In this document: positions 1 through 8,820 of the stretch, piece after piece
Position numbering within the stretch: the stretch's first letter is position 1
Layout of the letters: every line of letters starts with the position of its first letter
From: an uncultured Lachnospiraceae bacterium
GTDB lineage: Bacteria > Bacillota > Clostridia > Lachnospirales > Lachnospiraceae
Direction of reading: 5' to 3'
Assembly (NCBI GenBank): GCA_910579735.1
Contig: CAJTUZ010000007.1
Location: forward strand, 92,707 to 156,706
Length of the DNA: 64,000 nucleotides
Program-made: the position numbers and the translations under genes
The notes under the pieces: model-generated
The model's database searches: none
The model's input: only the letters and a program-made list of their open reading frames with translations
What the model was told of the DNA's origin: nothing

Positions 1-716
1 ACTATTATTCTTCCAATGTACTGGGAACCTACAATGTAGTGGAGTGTGTGAAAAATGCAGGTATTAAGAAACTCGTATATGCCGCATCTTCCTCCTGTTA
101 TGGTATACCGGATGAATATCCAACCAGAGAGAATGCCGAAATCAGGCCGCAGTATCCGTATGCGCTTACCAAACGGTTAGGAGAAGAAACGGTTCTGCAT
201 TGGGGACAGGTGTACGGACTTCCGGTTGTGACATTGCGCCTTTTCAATGTATATGGAACCCGTTCCCGGACATCCGGGACATATGGCGCCGTGTTTGGTG
301 TATTTTTGGCGCAGAAGCTGGCCGGCCGGCCTTTTACGGTCGTGGGAGATGGCATGCAGACAAGGGATTTTACTTATGTGACGGATATTGCGGATGCCTT
401 TTATACGGCGGCAGTATCGGATGTGGTGCAGGATACGTTTAATGTAGGAAGCGGGGGGACTTATTCGGTTAACCGCCTTTGCGAACTGCTTGGCGGCGAG
501 GTCACGCATATTCCGAAACGGCCGGGAGAACCGGACTGTACCTTTGCAGATACATCCAAAATTGAAAAAATGCTTGGCTGGAAGGCGAAAGTAAGCTTCG
601 AGGAAGGCGTACGGAAGGTGCTTGATAACATAGACTATTGGAAAGAAGCGCCGGTCTGGACACCGGACAGTATCGGTGAAGCAACGGAAGATTGGTTTAA
701 GTATTTGGGAAAATAG
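1..716 (+). CDS. NAD-dependent sugar-nucleotide epimerase/dehydratase, C-terminal part
   Basis: The reading frame is open from base 3 to the window edge and carries a normal extended-SDR core (SNVLGTYN, then the GTG at 39), so the N-terminal NAD-binding glycine loop lies outside the window. About 237 residues remain. The catalytic signature is visible as YAASSSCYG followed by YPYALTK (Tyr-x3-Lys), then the epimerase motif LRLFNVYG and the substrate-side motif GDGMQTRDFTYVTDIA. This pattern is typical of UDP-glucose or UDP-GlcNAc 4-epimerase relatives. The cofactor would be NAD and the product a nucleotide sugar for the downstream glycosyltransferases. The exact substrate cannot be read from the sequence. 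It is followed by a 213-bp gap before the next gene, with only a weak TTGACA near 743 as a possible promoter element. Confidence 0.88.
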   Translation, partial: YYSSNVLGTYNVVECVKNAGIKKLVYAASSSCYGIPDEYPTRENAEIRPQYPYALTKRLGEETVLHWGQVYGLPVVTLRLFNVYGTRSRTSGTYGAVFGVFLAQKLAGRPFTVVGDGMQTRDFTYVTDIADAFYTAAVSDVVQDTFNVGSGGTYSVNRLCELLGGEVTHIPKRPGEPDCTFADTSKIEKMLGWKAKVSFEEGVRKVLDNIDYWKEAPVWTPDSIGEATEDWFKYLGK

Positions 717-929
717 CAGCGGATATTATAGGAAAGAAGGTTTTGACAGACTGATCTGTTTGTTAAAGAATCTGAAATTTATGCCGATATATTAATTGTA
801 GTATTGCATGTAAGTAGTTCAGGAAGAATGAAGAAAAAATGCACGGATGCGTAAATAGGATGGAGGTATTAGCCTGTTGTTGTATCTTTATGCAATGATG
901 GGCTTATATTAATAAGTGAGGAATAAGAA

Positions 930-1595
930 ATGCCGTATATTGATTTTGTATCGGACCTGCATAAAGCAACGAAAAGGGATTATATCGGCCGCGTTATAAG
1001 TGATGATAAGGCGGAATGTGCCGGAATTGCCAAAGAATATGGATATGACTACTGGGATGGTGACAGGAAATACGGTTATGGCGGTTATCGCTATGATGGC
1101 AGGTGGAGAAGCGTTGCGCAGAAGCTGGCCGATCATTATCAGTTAAAGTCGGGACAGAAAGTGCTGGATGTGGGATGCGGTATGGCGCACTTATTATATG
1201 AACTGACACAGGTGGTACCGGGACTTATCGTAAACGGTATTGATATTTCACAGTATGCTTTGGAACATGCGAAGGAAGAAGTGCGGGATAGATTGCAGTA
1301 TGGACAGGCACAGGATATACCGTTTAGGGATAATGAGTTTGATCTGGTGATCTCTTTGACGACGCTGCATAATCTGAAAGTGTATGATTTGAAGAAGGCA
1401 ATTCAGGAAATAGAGCGGGTTTGCAAAGGAAACTCTTATATAATGGTAGAATCGTTTCGGAATGACAGGGAAGAAGTTAATATGCTGTATTGGCAGCTTA
1501 CCTGTGCGAGTTATTATTCTGTTGAGGAATGGGAATGGCTGTATCATGAGTGGGGATATACGGGGGACTATAGTTTTATTTTTTTTGAAGATTGA
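930..1595 (+). CDS. SAM-dependent class I methyltransferase
   Basis: This 221-residue protein has the class I methyltransferase motif I VLDVGCGMAHLLYEL at about residues 78-92, an acidic residue ending strand 2 (NGIDIS) and a motif like FDLVISLTTLHNL at strand 4. An RBS (GTGAGGAATAAG) precedes the ATG. It is the first of several methyltransferases in the sugar cluster, so O-, N- or C-methylation of a sugar or of a sugar substituent is the likely job. The N-terminal about 70 residues, rich in Tyr and Gly, precede the catalytic fold and may form a substrate lid. The substrate is not recognisable. Confidence 0.85.
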   Translation: MPYIDFVSDLHKATKRDYIGRVISDDKAECAGIAKEYGYDYWDGDRKYGYGGYRYDGRWRSVAQKLADHYQLKSGQKVLDVGCGMAHLLYELTQVVPGLIVNGIDISQYALEHAKEEVRDRLQYGQAQDIPFRDNEFDLVISLTTLHNLKVYDLKKAIQEIERVCKGNSYIMVESFRNDREEVNMLYWQLTCASYYSVEEWEWLYHEWGYTGDYSFIFFED

Positions 1596-1618
1596 TAATT
1601 TGGTGGTTGGATCTGTGC

Positions 1619-2446
1619 ATGGAAAAATGGATGAATCAGGGGACTACATTATGCTACAATGATGTTGAAAAAGATATTATATATTGTCATAAATATGGTT
1701 TTGACGCTATCGAGTTAAAGTATAATATGATCAAAAACTATGATATGGATACTTTGAAATGGCAACTGAAAAAGAATCATGTTAAAGTTGGGGCATTGGG
1801 AGCAGTATCATTACCGGTTTATGAGGATTATGATAAAAAGCTTCAAATGGAGAAAAAAATTGAGCATATGTGTCAGATTGCGGTGGCAATTGAATGTAAA
1901 AATATTGTTGTTATTCCCCCATATCGAAAACAGGAATGCATTTGGGAAGATGAAGATAGTGAAATAATATCTTTACTTGAGAATTATTTGAAGATAGCAG
2001 AAGGATACGGCAGGAAGCTGGCATTTGAAGTGTTGGGGTTTCATAATGCCACGGTGAATACATTTCAAGAGGGGTTGAAGGTTATCAGAACACTGGCGTC
2101 TGAAAATATAGGGTTAATATTGGACTTTTATCATTTTTTCAGTGGAAATATGGACAAAGGTGAGATAAAGAAAGCAAAAGCGAATGAAATCTTTATCGTA
2201 CATGTTAATGATGGTAAAAAAAATATGTATGGGAAATATTTGGATGACGAAAGATTGTGGCCCGGAGAAGGAGAATTTGCAATAGAAGATTTGATACAAA
2301 TATTAAAAGAGATGAATTATTCCGGGCCGATATCATTGGAAACATATCGGCAGGAGGGGTGGGAATTTGATATGGAAGAGTGTTATAAACTTGGGATGCT
2401 ACAATTGGATCAGTTATTAAATTCCCATACGGAACTCTCACAATAA
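1619..2446 (+). CDS. sugar phosphate isomerase/epimerase family TIM barrel
   Basis: The protein (about 275 residues) resembles the xylose-isomerase-like/AP endonuclease 2 family: HKYGFDAIELKYN near the N-terminus, a central region with metal-ligand type residues (AFEVLG, GLILDFYHFF, VHVNDGK) and SLETYRQEGW near the end. Such enzymes isomerise or epimerise sugars or sugar phosphates with a divalent metal. A TTG at 1592 overlaps the preceding stop codon and would add nine residues (IIWWLDLC...). I prefer the ATG at 1619, but neither start has a convincing ribosome binding site. The next gene follows within about 20 bp. Its position before the nucleotidylyltransferase-kinase suggests it supplies the sugar that is then phosphorylated and activated. 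This link is inferred. Confidence 0.8.
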   Translation: MEKWMNQGTTLCYNDVEKDIIYCHKYGFDAIELKYNMIKNYDMDTLKWQLKKNHVKVGALGAVSLPVYEDYDKKLQMEKKIEHMCQIAVAIECKNIVVIPPYRKQECIWEDEDSEIISLLENYLKIAEGYGRKLAFEVLGFHNATVNTFQEGLKVIRTLASENIGLILDFYHFFSGNMDKGEIKKAKANEIFIVHVNDGKKNMYGKYLDDERLWPGEGEFAIEDLIQILKEMNYSGPISLETYRQEGWEFDMEECYKLGMLQLDQLLNSHTELSQ

Positions 2447-2468
2447 GCGAATGGCGATAGGAAGACAT

Positions 2469-4001
2469 ATGAGTAAAATTATTTCTAAAGGAGTATTTTG
2501 TACGGAAGTCAATCCGGAATTGAAAAAGCAAAATAAAACGGTCGCATTGTGCCATGGTGTTTTTGATCTGGTACATCCCGGGCATATCGTTCATTTGGAA
2601 CAGGCAAAGAAAATGGCAGATGTGTTGGTGGTATCCGTTACAGCGGCAGAGTATGTCCGTAAGGGGCCGGGAAGACCGTATTTTGATGATGAAATGCGCA
2701 TGAAATTTTTGGCAGCTTTAGAATGCGTAGATTATGTTATGCTTTCTGAAGGATATACTGTTGATGATATTGTAGAATGTGTGAAGCCTGATATTTATGT
2801 GAAGGGCGAAGAATACGCCAGAGCAGAAGATGATATTACCGGGAAAATAACGGAAGAAAAAGCTTTGGTAGAGAAGTATGGAGGACATATAAGGTATACG
2901 ACAGGCCAGACGTTTAGTTCGACGAATTTGATCAACACGGCATTATCGGGTTTATCAGATGAAGTCAGATGCTATATGGAAGACTTTACAACAAGATATT
3001 CCATGAAAGAAATCCGCGCATTCTCCGAAAAGGCAGAAAGTCTTAAAGTTCTGGTAGTCGGCGATATTATTATAGATAAATATACTTATTGTGATGTACA
3101 GGGACTTATGAGTAAAGATATGGGGTATTCGGCAAGGATACAAAGCTCAGAGGAACATTTGGGTGGTTCTGTAGCAATAGCAAGACATCTTTCGAGCTTT
3201 ACGGATCATGTTACGCTTTTGTCTGTTATGGGAGACGAACAGGATATCCGGTCCCGAATTTTTCAGGAGTTATCTGATTCCATACAGTTAAAGCTTATGT
3301 ATAGTTCCCTGTTTCCGACCATTGTAAAGCATCGGTATTTAACACGTAATGCCAAGCGCGAGGAGTATCGTAAAGTTTTGGCAGTAAATAATATTCCTGA
3401 GAAAATGGAATATGAGAAAAAAATCAGAGAGTTGTTTTTAGGAAAGCTGAAGGAAGAACTGGACGCCAGTGATGTGGTTTTCTTATGCGATTTTGGACAT
3501 GGATTGATCGATGAAGAAGTTATCGAACTGGTTCAAAAGAATGCAAAGTACTTAGTATTGAATTGCCAGACAAATTCATCCAATCATGGTCTGAATATTA
3601 TTACGAAGTACACAAGAGCGGATGTTTTTGTTGTGGATCAACAGGAATTGAAACTGGCATTTCCGGTTTATGTGAATGATGAAAAAGCAGGCTTAGAGAA
3701 GTTGGCACAGCATTTGCATGGAAGCGGTTGGCTGACGAGAGGTTCTTTAGGAGCTTATGGAATTCATGAAGGGAAAATAGATGACTGTCCTGCATTTACG
3801 CTTCAAGTAAAAGATACAGTAGGCGCCGGCGATGCTTTTTTCTCAGCAGCGGGATTGTATGCGGCGGCAGAGGCACCGATTGAGGTGGGAACTTTTATGG
3901 GGAATATTGCAGGGGCGCTTGCGGCGAATATTGTTGGGAATAAAGAAGCCGTTGAGAAGGTTAATGTATTGAAGTATGCTAATACGTTGATGAATGTATG
4001 A
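2469..4001 (+). CDS. bifunctional nucleotidylyltransferase / PfkB-type sugar kinase
   Basis: The N-terminal 140 residues form a cytidylyltransferase-like domain with VALCHGVFDLVHPGH (HxGH nucleotide-binding motif) and a later VKGEEYA. The remaining 370 residues form a ribokinase/PfkB domain ending with the DTVGAGDAFF signature that supplies the catalytic Asp. Both activities occur in HldE, which makes ADP-D-glycero-D-manno-heptose, but HldE has the kinase first and the transferase second. Here the order is reversed. The likely role is phosphorylation and NDP-activation of a heptose-like or other polyol sugar. The ATG at 2469 has AGGA five to eight bases upstream; an earlier in-frame ATG at 2451 lacks one. 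The enzyme lies just after the sugar isomerase. Confidence 0.85.
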   Translation: MSKIISKGVFCTEVNPELKKQNKTVALCHGVFDLVHPGHIVHLEQAKKMADVLVVSVTAAEYVRKGPGRPYFDDEMRMKFLAALECVDYVMLSEGYTVDDIVECVKPDIYVKGEEYARAEDDITGKITEEKALVEKYGGHIRYTTGQTFSSTNLINTALSGLSDEVRCYMEDFTTRYSMKEIRAFSEKAESLKVLVVGDIIIDKYTYCDVQGLMSKDMGYSARIQSSEEHLGGSVAIARHLSSFTDHVTLLSVMGDEQDIRSRIFQELSDSIQLKLMYSSLFPTIVKHRYLTRNAKREEYRKVLAVNNIPEKMEYEKKIRELFLGKLKEELDASDVVFLCDFGHGLIDEEVIELVQKNAKYLVLNCQTNSSNHGLNIITKYTRADVFVVDQQELKLAFPVYVNDEKAGLEKLAQHLHGSGWLTRGSLGAYGIHEGKIDDCPAFTLQVKDTVGAGDAFFSAAGLYAAAEAPIEVGTFMGNIAGALAANIVGNKEAVEKVNVLKYANTLMNV

Positions 4002-4038
4002 TATTGTGAAAATGTAAAATATGAAAAGGAATCTTTGC

Positions 4039-5115
4039 ATGAAAAGTGAAAGAAAGAGAAGAATAGAAATTCTGATAGAAAAATTAAAAGAAAGAAATAT
4101 TTACTTGTATGGTGCGGGAATACGAGGAAAAGTGGCTTTAGAGAATCTAAATATATTAGGATATGAAAAGAATATATGTGGATTTGTTGATGATAATGGG
4201 CAGAAGGAATGGGTACAGGGAAAACGCGTATGGCGGACAGATGATATAGAAAGTTTAGCAATTCCAAATGCATCATTCATTATCACAACATATGCTGTCA
4301 AAAAAATGGCGTGTAGATTAATGGAAAAAGGAATATCAGCTGAAAATATCCATTTTTTTCCGGAGTTATTGATTGATGATGTTGCAATAGAGACGTTCAG
4401 GACTAATAGAGAAAAAATTGAGCAAGTATATAACATTCTTAGTGATAATTTATCTAAATATTTATATAAATCTCTTTTTGATATATATATAAATGGAAAT
4501 ATAGGCATTTTGTCAAGAACGAAAGGGGATTGTCAATATTTTCCCGGCGAAGGTGAAAACAATGAAATAGAAGGATTTTATTTATCGGAGCATGAAAGGT
4601 TTGTTGATTGTGGTGCATATGATGGAGACACGATCAGAAGCTTCAAGATACGAACCAAAGATAAATATAAAAAAATATGGGTGTTTGAACCTGATGCAGA
4701 TAATTTCGCAAGACTAGTCGATTATGTTGAAAAAGAGCAGGACAAGAGAATAGAGTTAATTAAGGGCGGAGTATATAGCCAAAATGACAACATGCCTTTT
4801 TGCAGGAATTGTAGTACTACGTCTGCTTTAGCACAATATGGAGAGGAAAAAGTACGGGTTTACCAATTGGATTCTGTTATAGAAGAGCCGGTTACCTTTA
4901 TTAAAATGGATATTGAAGGCTCTGAAAAGGAGGCCATATTAGGAGCAAGGAGGATAATCACAGAGTATAAGCCTAAGCTGGCAATTTGCATATACCATAA
5001 AGTTGAGGATTTTTGGGAAATCCCATTATTAATTAAAGCGCTAAATCCGGATTATAATATATACATAAGAAATTACGAGGATAGGATAGACGAGACAATT
5101 TGCTACGCAGTCTGA
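4039..5115 (+). CDS. FkbM-family methyltransferase with N-terminal Rossmann-like module
   Basis: Residues of about 10-110 carry the recurrent module of this cluster (IYLYGAGIRGKVALE, then GFVDDN and a variable end). Residues of about 190-358 are an FkbM methyltransferase: RFVDCGAYDGDTIRSF as SAM loop, WVFEPDADNF, TFIKMDIEGSEKEA and ICIYHK. FkbM proteins usually O-methylate sugars or polyketides. The ATG at 4039 is preceded by AAGGA at an 8-base spacing, whereas an ATG at 4021 has none, so I choose the former. The gene is AT-rich relative to the ribosomal genes, which suggests horizontal acquisition. The substrate is unknown. Confidence 0.85.
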   Translation: MKSERKRRIEILIEKLKERNIYLYGAGIRGKVALENLNILGYEKNICGFVDDNGQKEWVQGKRVWRTDDIESLAIPNASFIITTYAVKKMACRLMEKGISAENIHFFPELLIDDVAIETFRTNREKIEQVYNILSDNLSKYLYKSLFDIYINGNIGILSRTKGDCQYFPGEGENNEIEGFYLSEHERFVDCGAYDGDTIRSFKIRTKDKYKKIWVFEPDADNFARLVDYVEKEQDKRIELIKGGVYSQNDNMPFCRNCSTTSALAQYGEEKVRVYQLDSVIEEPVTFIKMDIEGSEKEAILGARRIITEYKPKLAICIYHKVEDFWEIPLLIKALNPDYNIYIRNYEDRIDETICYAV

Positions 5116-5134
5116 TTCACGATAAGGCGAGGGA

Positions 5135-5947
5135 ATGAAAAAAATTATTCTGTTTAGTCCGAATGGTTATATAGGCGGATTTGTTAAAAAAAGAATACAG
5201 GAAAATGAGGATGTGCTATTGCATGTAATGACACGTGATAGTAATCCTGAACAGTATCAGGAAGATTATGATATCCTGATTTATTCTGCGTCAATTACAT
5301 CTGCAAGACATGAAACAGCAGAAAAATATGTTCAGGATAATGTTGTGACAGCTGTTAAAATAGTAGATTTTTGCAAAGTACACCATATTAAAAAAATTAT
5401 CTACCTTTCATCGGATGAAATATATGGAGAGTTACATGCCGATATGGTAACGGCAAAAACTATTATGGTAAATCCCAATCTATATGCAATTACAAAATGT
5501 TTGGCAGAAAAGATTGTTATGGAAAGCGGGATAGCGTATTATATTCTGCGTCTTCCCGGAGTAGTTGGCAGAAAGTGGGGAGAAACTTTTATCTATAGGC
5601 TGATGTCTGAGATTAGAGACCATAAACAGATAGAATTATACAATCTGGATAGGAAGTTTAATAATATTTTAGATATTGATGATTTGACGAGATTTATAGA
5701 GATACTTTGCAATTGTGAAGATAAGAATAAAAATGAAATTTTTTTATTGGGAAATACGGAGAAAATAGAATTAGAAAAAATTGCTTTTTATATGAAGAAA
5801 TTATATCATTCGAACTCACGGATTATTAATATCGGGGCAGTCGATAAAAGATACTTTACGTTGGATGTGACAAAAGCCGTAGAATATGGTTATTCTTCAA
5901 AAAATATATTCACCATAATAGATGAGTTATATCGAATACAGGGATGA
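5135..5947 (+). CDS. NAD-dependent epimerase/dehydratase family (RmlD-like reductase)
   Basis: The protein is 270 residues, short for an extended SDR. It starts KKIILFSPNGYIGGFV, a degenerate glycine-rich NAD(P)-binding loop, and then shows IYLSSDEIYGE and NLYAITKCLAEK, which supplies the Tyr-x3-Lys pair, and LRLPGVVG. The final part is diverged. This best matches small nucleotide-sugar ketoreductases. It lies 19 bp after the FkbM gene and its stop overlaps the possible ATG at 5944 of the cupin gene, indicating one transcript. A ketosugar reduction step is the likely role; the substrate cannot be told. Confidence 0.8.
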   Translation: MKKIILFSPNGYIGGFVKKRIQENEDVLLHVMTRDSNPEQYQEDYDILIYSASITSARHETAEKYVQDNVVTAVKIVDFCKVHHIKKIIYLSSDEIYGELHADMVTAKTIMVNPNLYAITKCLAEKIVMESGIAYYILRLPGVVGRKWGETFIYRLMSEIRDHKQIELYNLDRKFNNILDIDDLTRFIEILCNCEDKNKNEIFLLGNTEKIELEKIAFYMKKLYHSNSRIINIGAVDKRYFTLDVTKAVEYGYSSKNIFTIIDELYRIQG

Positions 5948-5955
5948 GGATTGAT

Positions 5956-6483
5956 ATGGAAGATATATACCGCCCTTCTGGCAAGGACTACTTATATGTG
6001 AATGATGACAGAACATTAAAGGTGGATAAAGAATATATTGAGTTTTTGAAAACATTGGCGCAAAAAAACGGCACAGGAAAATGTACAATGTGTTTACATA
6101 ATGATACAAGAGCACATGTGCATGAGATGATAAATGTATATCCAAAGAAAACTTATGTGCGTCCTCATAGTCATCCATTCAAGACGGAAACGAAAATAAT
6201 AATTGAAGGAAAATTACAAGTAATTCTTTTTGATAATTTCGGGAAAATATTAGACGTTTTTGTCATGGAAAAAAGTGATGTGTTTACTTTTCGATTGGAT
6301 AGAGGCGTGATACACACTAATATTCCGTTGACGGATGTTGTTTTTCATGAAATTATCGAAGGCCCTTTTGTGGGAAAGGATGATAGTGTTTTTCCGGATT
6401 GGGCGGTAGAACCAAATGATACAGAACAAGTGGAAATATTTATGAAAAAAATAGAAAGGCAAATGACATTTTTGGACATATAA
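5956..6483 (+). CDS. WbuC-family cupin
   Basis: This small cupin has the metal-binding segment YVRPHSHPFKTET (HxH and downstream Glu) in about the middle, a strand GKLQVILFDNFG and the terminal histidine region DRGVIHTNIP. The overall pattern matches WbuC-family cupins, which are common in O-antigen and capsule loci and have no firmly established reaction. GAGGA five bases upstream supports the ATG at 5956. An ATG at 5944 overlaps the previous stop (ATGA) and would add four residues (MRID). It is likely cytoplasmic and co-transcribed with the reductase. A sugar isomerase or epimerase function is possible but unproven. Confidence 0.78.
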   Translation: MEDIYRPSGKDYLYVNDDRTLKVDKEYIEFLKTLAQKNGTGKCTMCLHNDTRAHVHEMINVYPKKTYVRPHSHPFKTETKIIIEGKLQVILFDNFGKILDVFVMEKSDVFTFRLDRGVIHTNIPLTDVVFHEIIEGPFVGKDDSVFPDWAVEPNDTEQVEIFMKKIERQMTFLDI

Positions 6484-6522
6484 AACTTGGAAATATAAAG
6501 TGTATAAAGGAGTAGAACTTGT

Positions 6523-7659
6523 ATGAACGATCAAATAAAATATTACGGCGAGATGAACATATCGCCGGAACATCAAAATATAGACGATATAGAACAACAT
6601 TATGAGCGGCGTGCAAAATTGTATAGGCAATGCGGAATACCTGAAATTGTATTCAGAGATGCAGAAATGCTGGAGGTTGGACCGGGCAGCGGATATAACA
6701 CGCTTGCTTATTTTCATTGGAAATGCAAACAGGTTGATTTGGTTGAGACTAATCCGCAGGGGATTAAGGATATGAAACAGCTTTTTGCTGAATGGGAAAT
6801 ACCGAACGATAAGTATCGTATTTTTGAAGGCATAATAGAAGATTATTGTGTGAATCGTAAGTACGATATTGTTGTTGCGGAGGGATTTATTCCAACTGTT
6901 GATAATAAGGAAAAAATTATTGATAAGTTAATATCACTCACAAATGAAAAAGGAATTATTGTAATAACATGTGTGGATAAAGTAGGTTTTTTTATTGAAG
7001 CAATAAAGAGATTGGTGGGGGTGAGTTTGTCGCAAAATATCTCTACATATGAAGAAAAGGTACGCTATCTGACCGATATTTTTGAACCGCAATTGGCACA
7101 GTTAAGGGGAATGTCCAAGCTTCCGGAGGACTGGATTAAAGATGTTATTTTAAGTCCGGTAATCAATAATGGTCAGGAGTTAAGTCTTGGACAAGCCATA
7201 CGATACTTTCAAGACGATTTTGACATATTAGGAACTTCTCCAGGAATGTTTACAGATTATTCATGGAGTAAAGACATTTGGTACGATTATAAAAGCGATT
7301 ATTTGGAACAGTTTGATCAAAAAAGACTTAGTTTGTTAATGGCTGGTATGGCGGAAGTGATCTTACCGTTTGATATTGCTTCTTTTCTGGTAAAAGGGTT
7401 TGAAGATATCAAGGATATAGAAGTAAAATATGAGGAAAACCCGCAAGTGAAGGATATACAGGCTATTTTGGATCGTATGAAATCGATGGAGAAATATATA
7501 AAACAATATTTTCAGGATGATTTTGTTAATGTTTTTTATGAAATAGAAAATATTTTATCGCGAATTGAAAAGGGCGAAAAAATTAATATGGAAAAGTATC
7601 CAAATTTTTTTAAGGCATTCGGAAGAACTCAGCAATATATCAGTTTCGTGAAAAAATAA
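6523..7659 (+). CDS. SAM-dependent methyltransferase with long C-terminal extension
   Basis: Residues of about 40-150 form a class I methyltransferase core: MLEVGPGSGYNTLAYF (motif I), DLVETNPQG (acidic end of strand 2) and KYDIVVAEGFIP. The C-terminal about 200 residues (aspartate- and aromatic-rich, with PGMFTDYSWSKDIWYDY) do not resemble a domain I know. Their helical end contains KSMEKYIKQYF and an ISRIEKGEK-like stretch. AAGGAG precedes the ATG. It sits between the WbuC cupin and an aminotransferase, so an amino sugar intermediate or finished glycan may be the substrate. This is inference. Confidence 0.78.
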   Translation: MNDQIKYYGEMNISPEHQNIDDIEQHYERRAKLYRQCGIPEIVFRDAEMLEVGPGSGYNTLAYFHWKCKQVDLVETNPQGIKDMKQLFAEWEIPNDKYRIFEGIIEDYCVNRKYDIVVAEGFIPTVDNKEKIIDKLISLTNEKGIIVITCVDKVGFFIEAIKRLVGVSLSQNISTYEEKVRYLTDIFEPQLAQLRGMSKLPEDWIKDVILSPVINNGQELSLGQAIRYFQDDFDILGTSPGMFTDYSWSKDIWYDYKSDYLEQFDQKRLSLLMAGMAEVILPFDIASFLVKGFEDIKDIEVKYEENPQVKDIQAILDRMKSMEKYIKQYFQDDFVNVFYEIENILSRIEKGEKINMEKYPNFFKAFGRTQQYISFVKK

Positions 7660-7712
7660 TGCAGGGTAATTTATCTTTCTTCTGATGAATAAAAAGGAGA
7701 TACGCTTATAAA

Positions 7713-8789
7713 ATGATTGAAGTATGGAATAACTCTTTACATAAAGAAGAACTGGAAAATTTCAGCAAGGCAGTTGCGGACAGAAATATTATGGAAGGTC
7801 CTGTTTTAGCAACATTTGAAGAACAGATACAAGATCTTTTAAAGGCAGATTATGTGGTGGGTACGTCAAGCGGAAGTGCTGCTTTGGCATTGGCTTTTAT
7901 GGGAATCGGAATAAAACCCGGCGATGAGATTATTGTTCCTGATTTAACCTTTATCGCAACGGCAAATGCCGCACATTTATTGGGGGCAGATGTGGTTATT
8001 GCACCTGTGAAAGAAAATCAGACGCTTATAGATGAAGATGCCGTTGAACAGTATATTACGCATAAGACCAAAGCAATTGTCACTGTAGATCTAAATGGCA
8101 GGATTGCATGTAGTAAGGAATTAAAAAAAAGATATGGTGAAAGAGGAATCTATATTATAGATGATGCCTGTCAGGCATTTATGTCATGTGCAGAGGATGG
8201 AAAAATGGCCGGTATGCACGCAGATATAGCTTGTTACTCTTTCGGAATCAGTAAAATGATTACAACGGTGATGGGGGGACTTGTTGCAACCAATCATCAG
8301 GAGATTTATGAAAAGATTAAAATCATGAAAACACAGGGAATGCCTTCCATTTTTGAAGGGGATTTTTATAAGTACCCAGGATTTAATTTTAAGCTGCCGG
8401 ATGTTCTGGCAGCAATTGGATTAGGACAGTTAGAGCGTCTGGATATTAAAATGAAGCATATGTGTGAGATTGACCGAATGTATAGGGATAAGCTGCAAGG
8501 GATAGAAGGAATTACGTTTTTGAACAGAGATAAGGGTGAGCATCCGTGGATGACGGAAATATTGTGTGACAATAAAGATAAAGTAAGAGAAATATTAAGA
8601 TGTCACGAAATTAGCAGCAGGCCATTAGGCGAGCCGCTTCATAAAGCGGCCTATTTAAAGACAAAAGGCAAATATCCTACATCTGAGACAATGAGAGAAA
8701 AGTTGTTGTATCTGCCCAGCGGTCCGGATCAAAATATGGAAAATGTGGTGCAGGTCATTCAAGTGTTGAAGACAAATAATTTAAAATAG
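7713..8789 (+). CDS. DegT/DnrJ/EryC1/StrS-family PLP aminotransferase
   Basis: The protein has the family core: VVGTSSGSAALALAFM (phosphate-binding region), PDLTFIATANA, IYIIDDACQAF (the Asp that contacts the PLP ring nitrogen) and FGISKMITTVMGG, where Lys181 is the expected Schiff-base lysine. These enzymes transaminate keto sugars to amino sugars, with glutamate as donor. The sequence is not particularly close to the second aminotransferase of the cluster at 21371. AAAAGGAGA lies upstream of the ATG. Two radical SAM genes follow directly, so the product may feed them. Confidence 0.87.
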   Translation: MIEVWNNSLHKEELENFSKAVADRNIMEGPVLATFEEQIQDLLKADYVVGTSSGSAALALAFMGIGIKPGDEIIVPDLTFIATANAAHLLGADVVIAPVKENQTLIDEDAVEQYITHKTKAIVTVDLNGRIACSKELKKRYGERGIYIIDDACQAFMSCAEDGKMAGMHADIACYSFGISKMITTVMGGLVATNHQEIYEKIKIMKTQGMPSIFEGDFYKYPGFNFKLPDVLAAIGLGQLERLDIKMKHMCEIDRMYRDKLQGIEGITFLNRDKGEHPWMTEILCDNKDKVREILRCHEISSRPLGEPLHKAAYLKTKGKYPTSETMREKLLYLPSGPDQNMENVVQVIQVLKTNNLK

Positions 8790-8820
8790 GATTTTCATAG
8801 ATAGGAGAAGGCAAATTAAA

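Noticed and set aside
2469..4001. Lipopolysaccharide heptose synthesis of a Gram-negative genome
   Set aside because: Domain order differs from HldE and the remaining window (ribosomal order, sigma-D promoter, RBS style) is Firmicutes-like, with no LPS core genes.
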